41,519 nt of DNA, from contig WELB01000060.1 of NCBI GenBank assembly GCA_009602725.1, positions 675,871-717,389 of the forward strand, given 5' to 3'. Position 1 is the first letter of the stretch. Every line of letters starts with the position of its first letter. The translations under genes and the position numbers were made by a program. Positions 20,950-28,486 of the stretch are shown piece by piece. The notes under the pieces are model-generated. The model did no database searches and was not told the origin of the DNA. It saw only the letters and a list, made by a program, of their open reading frames with translations. The stretch is from Spirogloea muscicola. Its lineage: Eukaryota; Streptophyta; Zygnematophyceae; Spirogloeales; Spirogloeaceae.

Positions 20950-21260
20950 GAGCGCTATACGGGCAGGCACGACAGCGTCACACTGTTACCTTGGCCAACT
21001 GTTACCTTACCAGCTCATCATAGAAAAAAGTGCTCATATGGCTTCGTTTCATGTAGCCCCACTTTCTGGACCAGCTTTTGCCCGAACAAGGTATTGGCTA
21101 AAGAAGAAAGCTCCTCCTAAGGGGGAGGGGGCTGTAAAATGCCAGCACAGAGAAAATGGACAAGGTCCAAAGGGCCAATAGAAGAAGAGCTCGCCCATAG
21201 AGAAGAGGGGCTTGCAATGCCAACCCAAAAAGAATGGACAATGTCCATAGCCAAAGAAAG
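20950..21260. repeat. Retrotransposon 3' UTR fragments
   Basis: Plus strand 20960-21105 matches the type E 3' UTR (GTCACACTGTTACCTT..., TGCCCGAACAAGGTATTGGC), as at 24130-24240. Minus type A/C ends follow at about 21110-21170 and 21185-21240 (GCTCGCCCATAGAGAAGAGG). Confidence 0.55.
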
Positions 21261-21600
21261 GTGCCGAAAAAGGACTACAACACAAAGCACGAGACGGTGC
21301 AGATGGATGCTCAGTATCCACGTGTCAGCAACAGCAGATCAGAGTAACTCGAAGCAGGAAAAGCGGCACTCTCCGGAGACCGGAAGCAGCAGCCATAGCC
21401 CCATAGCACCATAGCCAATAGCGCCAAAACCACACAGCTATCCATTTCCTCTCAGCGGTCCCAGGCTCACGCAGTACACTTGCAGCAGGCCGCGCTTTGG
21501 CTGCTACTCCTGGGACTCGTTGGGTGCCCCTTTTCCAGCTGCACATTACTCCGACTTGCGGCTGCTGACTTGGGTCGTTAAGCTCCCATTGGCTGGGAAC
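21261..21600. pseudogene. Two opposed retrotransposon tails
   Basis: Minus strand about 21400-21290 is a decayed C-terminal tail close to the one at 7567-7720. Plus strand about 21430-21580 reads SQRSQAHAVHLQQ then the RALAATPG region and ends near ACTCCGACTTGCGGCTGCTG, another tail. The plus tail meets the GT92 duplicate at about 21605. Confidence 0.55.
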
Positions 21601-21605
21601 AAAGG

Positions 21606-21990
21606 TTCGGATTTGAAGTGGATGGTCGGGACTGGGGAGGTGGTGCTGTCAGGGATACATAAATCCCTCAGGCTTGCAGGCGACTGGCCCAAGCTCAGGG
21701 CACAGGATCCTCATGTCAGCCCGGAAGTGCTGCACATCAAGCACATGCGCGGCCTCACCTCCCAGAACGATACCTGTCGCACAATCAAGACAGACCATCG
21801 GACAGGGGACCCTGATGAGCGGCTTGTGCCAGATCTTAGCATGCTCGGGTATACTCGGCTTCCGAGGCCCATCATTAAGTGTAAGGCCATGGAGATCATC
21901 TTTTGCATCTCAAGTCGAGCACGTCCAGTCCTGGATCTTGTAGGGAAGGCTCAAGATAGGCGGCAAATTGGGTGATGAGGTCAGCTTGGT
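21606..21990 (+). pseudogene. GT92 3' exon duplicate (copy beta)
   Basis: Open reading KWMVGTGEVVLSGIHKSL..., GDWPKLRAQDPHVSPEV, HIKHMRG, GDPDERLVPDLSMLGYTRLP. It matches 18373-18649 but keeps Lys where copy gamma has TAG. It lacks everything upstream, so it cannot be a gene alone. Copy alpha (12665-13345) stops 232 bp, in gamma coordinates, before beta begins. Confidence 0.75.
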
Positions 21991-22800
21991 GCTTGGTAAC
22001 GTCTCAAAATGGCATGATGAAGGCCTGACTGCCAAACAGAAAGTCAGTGCGACAGGGCCTGGCAGGTAGAAGGAAGGTGGGACAGAGGGAATAGAGGGAC
22101 GTCTCTGAGGAGGGGCGCAGGCGCGACAGAAGGAAAGGAAGAATGGAGCTCTTGGAGATTACAATGGGCAAGGCGTTCAGGAGGTAAGGGCCCTTAAAGC
22201 CGAAATGGACGTGGAGCGTAGCTCCCGTGAAGTCAAACTCATCTCATAGTGCATGCTGAGCTGCTACAGATGAGAAGCGCAGCCTCCTCAGATGTGGATG
22301 ATGTAAGCCGACCTGCTCAGTAACCATGGGTCTGTACATAGACATCGCCAAGTGATGCCGAGATACTTAACAACAAACTCCAAGCCATGATACCACCAAC
22401 TGGAGCACACCCGGCTTATTGGTGCATGGCTGGAGCTGAGCTTGCTGTCATCAATCTGACACGCGACAACGCGAGCCCATCTCAGCCGAAAGCACATCCT
22501 CACGTTCTGCACAATCTCCAACAAAGTATAAACCCGAGGACATAGGCAACCAGAAGTGTTGATTGCGCTAATAGGAGGTGGCCACAGCGGGGGTAGTCGT
22601 AAGTAGTGCTGCAACTCTCTTTCTTTCGCTGCCACCGCCCCTGTCGGCGGCTGCCTGGCTTCCAAGTGCAGGCACAGAGCGTGGACGTGGAGGAGGGCCG
22701 GCCCGGTGGCGGAGCCGCGCACGGGGAGCCACTGCCCCGGGGCTACACGAGCCGCGCTCCCTGGCTCCCCTGGCCCTTCTGGCCCTTCTTCGTGCAGGCC
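21606..22800 (+). repeat. Right copy of the 1.2-kb direct duplication
   Basis: Partner of 18373-19570. It includes the GT92 3' exon, flank, and the minus-strand retrotransposon tail at 22290-22800 (ends GTAACCATGG... and GCGGGGGTAGTCG on the plus strand). Confidence 0.8.
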
Positions 22801-22880
22801 GCCTCTGAATTAAGAAAGCGCGGCCAGATTGACTGGTGGCTGGGAAAGGCCAGCCCAAAAGAATGGACAAGGTCTGAGGG
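22801..22880 (-). repeat. Type B 3' UTR hairpin, minus strand
   Basis: Plus-strand AAGCGCGGCCAGATTGACTG then GTGGCTGGGAAAGGCCAGCC and CAAAAGAATGGACAAGG: the reverse complement of the type B module. Confidence 0.7.
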
Positions 22881-22919
22881 AGCTTGAGTGAATGGAAGGG
22901 ACTGCTCAAGGACGATGGA

Positions 22920-23731
22920 CGTGGCCTCACCCGGCTCCTTTCCATCAGCTCCCCGGGCGTCTGAGTGGCTAAACGCTTTGCCGATATACGAGTCCCTTCG
23001 GCTCACAGACAACCTGTTTCGCAAAGCGCTTCACCACCACCTCGGCCTCCCCCCGCTTGCTTGGCTGGCATCCGCCAGTGCGAGTGTGGCCACATTGCCG
23101 ATGACAAGCTCGATCTAGCTGCTCATATGCTGAGATGTGTTGAGGGGGGTGAGCGCGTTGCCTCCCACGACTTACTCAGGGACATTATGTTTGGAATTGT
23201 GCGAGAGGCGGGGTATCATCCGGCGATGGAGGTGTCCGGCATCATGCCAATCTCCTCAAAGCGCGGCAAGCCATACGTGCGGCGTCTGGACGTGGTCGCC
23301 ACCCCTTGGGGCGGTGGGCCTCGTCTGCTCCTGGACGTGGTCGACGCGTACAAGGCTCGCGCACCCACGCCAACCGTGTCTGGCTGGGCCACGTCCAGCG
23401 CGGAGCGCTAGAAGGAGCGGCACTACCAGGACCATCCCCGAGGGGACCATCTTTATCCGTGTGCCATGGATATCTACGGAGGCTACGGCGTAAAATGGTC
23501 CTCCCTGATCCAGCATTTGGCCCGGCTGGTTGATGCGCGTCGTCGAAGTCGGGGGGGCAGCTTGAGCCACTCCAGCATTCCGCAGGCCTTAGTTGCAGAT
23601 TATATAATGCGGCTCGCAAACATTGGCTCTTTATCAACGTGCAGGGCGCGCTTTAAGTCAGCTTTCGTGGCGGTGATCCAGCTCCCCAAGCTAGCTTGTC
23701 GGATTTGTTTGTGGTCACCCGTGGATATTGA
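22920..23731 (+). pseudogene. Retrotransposon zinc-knuckle + endonuclease copy, best-preserved knuckle
   Basis: Linker ASEWLNALPIYESLRL, frame break, then GIRQCECGHIADDKLDLAAH with MLRC, ASHDLLRDIMFGIVREAGYH, RRLDVVATPWGGGPRLLLDV, a TAG at 23409-23411 in place of a residue before KERHYQDHPRGDH, then CAMDIYGGYGVKWSSLIQHL. After another frame break it ends SLSDLFVVTRGY with TGA at 23729-23731. The D...D-V pattern around RRLDVV and LLLDVV fits the restriction-like endonuclease core (PD-(D/E)xK superfamily). Gln before CECG is intact here (CAG). Confidence 0.8.
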
Positions 23732-23885
23732 CGTCACCTTAGGCACATTGGTTTCGTTATCCGTGTTTTGTAGCCCTGTTTAGTTTGCCCTAGACTCTGC
23801 CTGAACAATGCATCGGCTTGAATTGGCCTCCGTTTCATTTCATGCGCCCCGTGCGCCTTCTCCCTCTTCAGAAGAAAGGCTCGCC
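23732..23885 (+). repeat. Type E 3' UTR
   Basis: GACGTCACCTTAGGCAC, GTTTAGTTTGCCCTAGACTC, TGCCTGAACAATG, GGCTTGAATTGG, CATGCGCCCCGTGCGCCTTC. The same module follows RGY stops at 41165-41300 (+) and lies reversed at 28200-28325. Confidence 0.7.
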
Positions 23886-24240
23886 CATTGAGGATCAGAC
23901 CCCGTCATTGAAAGAAAGCGCGGCCAGATTGACCGGGCTGGCCTCCAACAGCCTTTGCCTCACATTGGAAGAGCTGTTTCTTTTCTACTTCTTTTGTCTA
24001 TTTTTCTCTCTTCTATTCAGGCCACTGGCTTCCGTGGCGGTGCTCCGTCTCCCAAGTTAGCCTGTCGGATCTGTATGGTTTATCCAACTTATGAGGCTTG
24101 GACTAAACGCCATGGGGTTTGCCTCCCGTGGGTACTAACGTCACACTGTTACCTTAGCCACCTTAGCATAGGGCTTTGTCTCACTTAGCCCCAATTTCTG
24201 CACTAGCTTTTGCCTGAACAATGTATTGGCTGAAGAAGTG
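23886..24240. repeat. Mixed retrotransposon 3' ends
   Basis: A reversed GCTCGCCCATTGAGG scrap at 23878-23895, a hybrid GCGCGGCCAGATTGACCGGG CTGGCC module near 23912-23985, a plus C-terminal tail at about 24025-24070 (GGCTTCCGTGGCGGTGC, AGCCTGTCGGATCTG) and a type E-like 3' UTR to 24240. No host gene is visible. Confidence 0.55.
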
Positions 24241-24511
24241 AGCTCTTTGCAAATAGCGCGGGGGCTGTGAACCGCCAGCCCAGAAAGAATGGACAAGGTC
24301 CAAAGGGCCGAATGGCACAAAACCACACAGCTATCCATTTCCTTCCAATGGTCCCAGGCTCACGCAGTGCACTTGCGAACATGCCGCCCTTTGGCCCATT
24401 TCGCTGCAGTCTCCTGCATTGCTGTGTGGTTTTGGCGCCTTTCGGCCCTTTGGACCTTGTTCATTCTTCCTGGGCTGGCCATTCACAGCCCCCGCCCCCT
24501 TTGGAAGAGCT
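24241..24511. repeat. Fold-back: 91-nt inverted arms around an 89-nt retrotransposon scrap
   Basis: Left arm 24241-24331 begins AGCTCTTTGCAAATAGCGCG and ends CAAAACCACACAGC. Right arm 24421-24511 begins GCTGTGTGGTTTTGGCGCC and ends CCCTTTGGAAGAGCT. The arms are near-perfect reverse complements with few mismatches. Each arm contains a type C 3' UTR hairpin. The 24332-24420 spacer is a plus-strand coding-tail scrap (HAVHLRTCRPLAHFAA). Confidence 0.8.
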
Positions 24512-24702
24512 CCAGGAGCCCAGCATTGTTCCAAGAGCCCAGCATCTCTGATCTGCGGCTGCTTAGCAGGGGTTACTGAGTGTCTCGTAGTAGCTTTGTT
24601 TCTGTTACTTAGCGCTTCCCCTGGCCCCCTTCTCGTACTCTGTTCATTCTTTTTCGGGCTGGTTGTTCCAGCCCCTATTCTCAATGGGCGAGCACTTTCT
24701 TC
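24512..24702 (+). mobile_element. Retrotransposon 3' end, near-identical to 38599-38739
   Basis: Tail SISDLRLLSRGY with TGA at about 24577, then a 3' UTR and a type A hairpin variant (GGGCTGGTTGTTCCAGCCCC, CTCAATGGGCGAGCACTTTC). The segment 24562-24702 and 38599-38739 are both 141 nt and differ at one position by eye. Confidence 0.8.
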
Positions 24703-24829
24703 ATAGTAGCTGGACCTTTCAGCTGGACACGAGACGACCGCAGATGCAAGCTTAGCTTAGTACCCACGAGTGAGCAGCAGCAAATTCGAGAGACTCGCAG
24801 CTGGGGAAAGAGGCACTCTGCCTAGACCT

Positions 24830-25110
24830 AGTCCCACTCTGCCTAAGCCCAGCTTCTCTGACCTGAGGCTGCTTAGCAGGGGTTACTGAGTGTTTAGTAG
24901 CTGCTTTGTTTCTATTTGTGCCTGTATTTCTTTGCGCTTCTTTTCATTTCTGGCATCGAGTATTCATGCATCAATAAGTGACCTTTATGTTTTGACCCGT
25001 GGTCACTGAGCGGGTCAATCTGCTGTAGGTTATGTAGATCTTTAGATGTGCTTGCCAATGTACTTGGCCATTTGGCCTACGTTTGTTTCAAATACGCGAA
25101 ATTCTCCTGT
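24830..25110 (+). mobile_element. Two more element tails, second with type D 3' UTR
   Basis: About 24845-24890 is a short tail (DLRLLSRGY). About 24955-25008 reads SSIHASISDLYVLTRGH and TGA, followed by the type D 3' UTR: GCGGGTCAATCTGCTGTAGG, TTATGTAGATCTTTAGATGT, TGTACTTGGCCATTTGGCC, TACGTTTGTTTCAAATACGC. The same 3' UTR is reversed at 34540-34600. Confidence 0.7.
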
Positions 25111-25240
25111 GGAAGAGAGAGTGACTCTTCCATACAGGGCTTCTTGGAGGAGCTTATTTCCTCCTTTCACAGCCCCGCCCCATGGAAGAGGAAAGTGCTC
25201 GCTGGAAGGGCTCACTTTCCCGCAGGAAGTAACCTAAATT
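25111..25240. other. No gene seen
   Basis: Short stretch with AGCCCCGCCCCATGGAAGAG-like scraps of a type C end. Nothing else is supported. Confidence 0.35.
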
Positions 25241-25745
25241 ACTGTCGGAAGAGAAGCGAGCCCCAGAAGATTGGATGAAGAACAGCTCTCCAAATCTCCC
25301 AGCCACCAGTCAATCTGGCCGCGCTTTCTTCAAATCTACGGCAATGGTGGTGAAAGGCCAGCCCAAAGCTTTGCACGTCTGAAAGGGCCTGATGCCGTAG
25401 GACGCAGGACAAGATGAAAGTGCTCGCCCACAGAGAAAAGGGGGTGGCAAAGCCAGCCCAAAAAGAATGGGCAGTGTCCAAAGCCAAAGAAAGAGGAGCC
25501 AAAAACGGACTACAGGAGGGGGGTGGAAGGCGAGAGAACGAACGTGTATAGATGGGGAGGCCATGTGTGGCCAAGTACGAAGGCAAGCACATTGACAAAT
25601 GCACGTCACCTGCTGCTAAGCCGACCCGCTCAGTAACCACGAGTCAGCACATAGAGGTCGCTAACTGATGCTCGAATACCAGATGGCAATCGACAAGCTC
25701 TTGAGAAGGCGGAGGGAAATTTCGTGTATAAGAAACAAACGTAGG
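25241..25745 (-). repeat. Type B scrap, type A hairpin and reversed type D 3' UTR
   Basis: A plus type B scrap at about 25300-25335 (CCACCAGTCAATCTGGCCGC). A minus type A end at about 25415-25460 (GTGCTCGCCCACAGAG; GGCAAAGCCAGCCC). A reversed type D-like end at about 25560-25660 with TAACCACGAGTCAGCACATA, and a reversed CGTGTATAAGAAACAAACGT at 25722-25745, which mirrors the end at 25078-25105. Confidence 0.55.
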
Positions 25746-25749
25746 CCAA

Positions 25750-25945
25750 AGTACCTTTCCTGCAGCCGGGTCGCTGGCGCAAGTGTATTGCGCGCCTGGC
25801 CGTCTCGCTGCAGAGGTCTATGGCCCGGGCGTTGCACCTTCGTGCCGGCAGAGCCCACGCTGCTGCCTCTGGCTCTGGCCAGGGACCCACTTCCACGAGC
25901 CTAGCATCTCCGACCTGCGGCTGCTTAGCAGAGGTTACTGAGTGA
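25750..25945 (+). pseudogene. Retrotransposon C-terminal tail
   Basis: RSLAQVYC-like start, LAVSLQRSMARALHLRAGRA, then one missing base, ending EPSISDLRLLSRGY-equivalent codons with TGA at about 25941. Nearly the same nucleotides as 20375-20602 (reversed) and 27880-28060. Confidence 0.7.
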
Positions 25946-25974
25946 TTCGTAGCTGCTTTGTTTGTGTGCTTGTT

Positions 25975-26217
25975 TTTCTTAGCGCTTCCCCTGGCCCCCT
26001 TCTCGTACTCTGTTCATTCTTTTTTGGGCTGGCTTTTCCGCCTTCCTGGCCCAGGTCTTCCGGATGCGGCTCTCCGTGTCGCTTCAACGCTCCCTCCTCA
26101 TGCCGTCCACTCGCGCGCGGGCCGTGCTCTTGTTGCTGCTTCCGGGTCTCGTCTGCCTGCATCTTTTCCAGCTTCGAGCTACTCTGACCTGATGTTGCTC
26201 ACCCGCGGGTATTGAGC
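25975..26217 (+). pseudogene. 3' UTR scrap joined to another element tail
   Basis: A type A 3' UTR runs CTTCCCCTGGCCCCCTTCTC... GGGCTGGCTTTTCC at 25980-26039 and is cut by a new tail: LAQVFRMRLSVSLQRSLL, frame breaks, then SYSDLMLLTRGY with TGA at 26213-26215. The insertion point lies inside the hairpin stem of the older end. Confidence 0.65.
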
Positions 26218-26284
26218 TTCCTGTGGTTTCGTCATGTCTAGTTGTCTAGATGCCTAGCTGTGTGTTTCCCTTCTTTTCGGCACC

Positions 26285-26560
26285 TGTTGTAGCTCTTTGG
26301 ATTTTGTCCATTCTTTTTTGGCTGGCTTCTGCCAGCCCCTCTCTTCTCGGATCTGCATCTCCTGTCTAGAGGTTACTGAGCGTTCCCTCGCTGATGTCTT
26401 AGTCCTGGTCGTTCGCACTCAAGCTCCCTCAGACCTTGTCCATTCTTTTGGGCTGGCCTTTCCCAGCCACCAGTCAATCTGGCCGCGCTTTCTCTCTTCT
26501 ATGGGCGAGCTCTTTCTTATTTTTTCCAGCCCCTATTCTCAATGGGCGAGCACATACTAA
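26285..26560 (+). repeat. Tandem stack of element 3' ends
   Basis: Order: type A hairpin (TGGCTGGCTTCTGCCAGCCC) at 26318-26345, a tail of about 14 codons (SDLHLLSRGY, TGA) to 26380, 3' UTR and type B hairpin at 26447-26500, then two type A endings (ATGGGCGAGCTC; CTCAATGGGCGAGCAC) to 26552. Each unit is cut by the next near its hairpin. Confidence 0.7.
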
Positions 26561-26609
26561 GTACAAAGGCAAAAAAGGCAAGCACATCTGAAGATCTACA
26601 TAACCTACA

Positions 26610-26735
26610 GCAGATTGGGGGGGGGGCGGCGGGGGGTGGGCCGCGGTCGACGTCGCGGAGCTGACAGGTCAATGGGACAAAGGCGGGGGGGGGGGCCGCA
26701 AGCTGTCGGCGAGGTGGCCGGATCGGGGAGTCGGC
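26610..26735 (+). repeat. G-rich tract
   Basis: Two runs of about ten G flank GGCGGGGGGTGGGCC and related G blocks, meeting the simple rule for G-quadruplex potential. It follows a reversed type D scrap (GATCTACATAACCTACAGCA). No coding sense is visible. Confidence 0.6.
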
Positions 26736-26744
26736 GGAAGCTAC

Positions 26745-26935
26745 GTTTGTTTCAAATACACGAGATTTGCCTGGCCCCCTTCTCGTATTTTGTCATTCTT
26801 TTTTGGGCTGACTTTTCCAGCCCTTATCCTCAATGGGCGAGCCCTTGCATCTTCTGACCAGAGGTTACTGAGAGTCCTCTTGCTGATGTCTTAGACCTTA
26901 GCACTCCGGCTCCTTCAGATCTTGTCCATTCCTTC
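26745..26935 (+). repeat. Type A module and short tail
   Basis: CGTTTGTTTCAAATACACGA (type D scrap), then TTTTGGGCTGACTTTTCCAG and CTCAATGGGCGAGCCC, then a tail of a few codons (LLTRGY, TGA at about 26860) and a 3' UTR start. Confidence 0.55.
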
Positions 26936-26989
26936 CCCTACCCTCTGTAGGCGAGCAATTTCTTTCTCTGTATCTGGCCCATCTGGTTC

Positions 26990-27500
26990 TTCTTGGCCCG
27001 CTTGCGCGCCGGGCTGGGTCACGCAAATGGGGCGAACAGGCTGATTTCAACGCCGCTGGCTCTCTAGCACAGGTGGTTCGCGGGCACCTGTTCGTTTCTC
27101 TCTTCCCTCCAGCAGTCCTTGGCCCACGCCTTGCATCTGCGAGCTGGCCGTGCTCTAGCTGCCGCCTCTGGCTACCATCAGGGGGGCTGCTTTCCGCCAT
27201 GGACTTGTACGGCGGCTACAAAAAAAAGTGGTCTTCCCTCCTCCATCGCCTGGCACAACATGTCAATGCCCGACATAGATGGGTGGGTCGCTTTAGGCTA
27301 TCTAGCGTCCCGCACGCCATCGTTGCTTGCTAGAGAATGCAGCTATCATTGAGTCTGCAGCACTCCCAGGCACTCGTGATACATCAGCGTGCTGGGCGTG
27401 CATTAGGCGAGACTAACGGCTTCCGTGGTGGTCGTCTGGCTCCTCAGCTTAGCTTGTCAGATATGTATGTGCTCACTCGAGAGGATATTAGTGTCCCCTA
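26990..27500 (+). pseudogene. Two joined retrotransposon endonuclease/C-terminal fragments
   Basis: About 27040-27195 gives a damaged ADFNAAGSLAQVV..., LGPRLAS-type tail. From 27196, MDLYGGYKKKWSSLLHRLAQ, then ARHRWVGRFRLSSVPHAIVA, TAG, then SQALVIHQRAGRALGETNGF, RGGRLAPQLSLSDMYVLTR and stop. The second piece belongs to the subfamily at 22920-23731 and 40318-40880. Confidence 0.7.
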
Positions 27501-27584
27501 AGCCAGCTCATTGCCCAAATACCAGGACTTTTGTAAGGCTTGGATTGACCTCCCTCTTTTTTGATTCTCCAAGCGCACCGTGCG

Positions 27585-28065
27585 CATTCCCTCTTTGCGG
27601 GCCACGGGCCCGCGGGCCACGTCTCCTCCTGAACGTGGTGACCACTGATGCCTACGACCGCTCACACCCAGCTCAATGTGCCACCAAGGCTGGGTATGCG
27701 GTCGCCTGCGCTGCTCGGGCCAAAGAGCTGAAGTACGCAGACCATCCGCGGGAAGACGAGTTCTTCCCGTTGGCCATTGATACCCATGGGGCGCTGGGCG
27801 CTCGGTGGCTCGAGCTGCTCACCCAGCTCGCTCGCCACACCATCGCCGGTCGCTTCCATGGGGAGCCGGTCGACTTCCCTGCAGTCAGGTCGCTGGCGCA
27901 AGTGTATCGAATGCGCCTGGCCGTCTCGCTGCAGAGGTCTATGGCCCGGGCGTTGCACCTTCGTGCCGGCAGAGCCCTCGCCGCTGCCTCTGGCTCTGGC
28001 CAGGGGACCCACTTCAACGAGCCTAGCATCTCCGACCTGCGGCTGCAGAGGTTACTGAGTGATTC
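27585..28065 (+). pseudogene. Retrotransposon endonuclease domain, long open copy
   Basis: Reads GPRLLLNVVTTDAYDRSHPA, GYAVACAARAKELKYADHPR, DEFFPLAIDTHGALGARWLE, EPVDFPAVRSLAQVYRMRLA, SLQRSMARALHLRAGRALAA without a stop. A 5-nt deletion (CTTAG missing) near 28048 destroys the SRGY end. The D-V-V-T-D and K-E-L-K-Y residues fit the core of the restriction-like endonuclease. Upstream zinc knuckle and RT are absent. Confidence 0.78.
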
Positions 28066-28079
28066 TCCTGTAGCTCTTT

Positions 28080-28200
28080 GGTTTTTGTCCATTCTTTTTT
28101 TTGGCTGGCTTCTGCCAGTCCCTCTCTTCTATGGGCGAGCTCATTCTCTTTGTGCCCGGCCCCTTCGGATGGCAGTGAAAGCCAGCCCAAAAGAGAGAAG
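28080..28200. repeat. Type A hairpin, then reversed scrap
   Basis: Plus strand TTGTCCATTC...TTGGCTGGCTTCTGCCAGTC at 28085-28128 ending ATGGGCGAGCTC. A reversed GCAGTGAAAGCCAGCCCAAA scrap follows. Confidence 0.6.
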
Positions 28201-28410
28201 GCGCGCGGGGCGCATGGAATGAAATGAAGGCCAATTCAAGCCGACACATTGTTCAGGCAAAGTCTAGGGCAAACTAAACAGGGCTACATAATACGGAAAC
28301 CGAAACCAAGGTGCCTAAGGTGACATCAATACCCACGGGTGAGCACAAACAAATCCAACAATTCCAAAAGGAGTACAGCTGGGAGGTTTAGCGCTCCTCT
28401 TTCGACGACA
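28200..28410 (-). mobile_element. Element tail abutting the decarboxylase promoter
   Basis: Minus strand: a tail of about 20 codons (LLLELLDLFVLTRGY, TGA at 28326-28328) followed by the type E 3' UTR to 28200. Its 5' truncation point lies within about 90 bp of the ATG at 28487, so the decarboxylase promoter must be very short or lie partly in element sequence. Confidence 0.65.
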
Positions 28411-28486
28411 ATCGGGGGTGCGAGATGACGACGATGCAGTCCCGCCTGCAGCCGCTGTCTGCACCCCCCGACAGAAGCCCTCTCGA

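Noticed and set aside
11306-23411. In-frame TAG/TAA codons in elements as evidence that TAA/TAG encode Gln, as in some ulvophyte algae
   Set aside because: The ArfGAP and decarboxylase genes end at TAA and TAG exactly where the families end and contain no internal TAA/TAG in about 1,440 inferred codons. Other element stops replace non-Gln residues.
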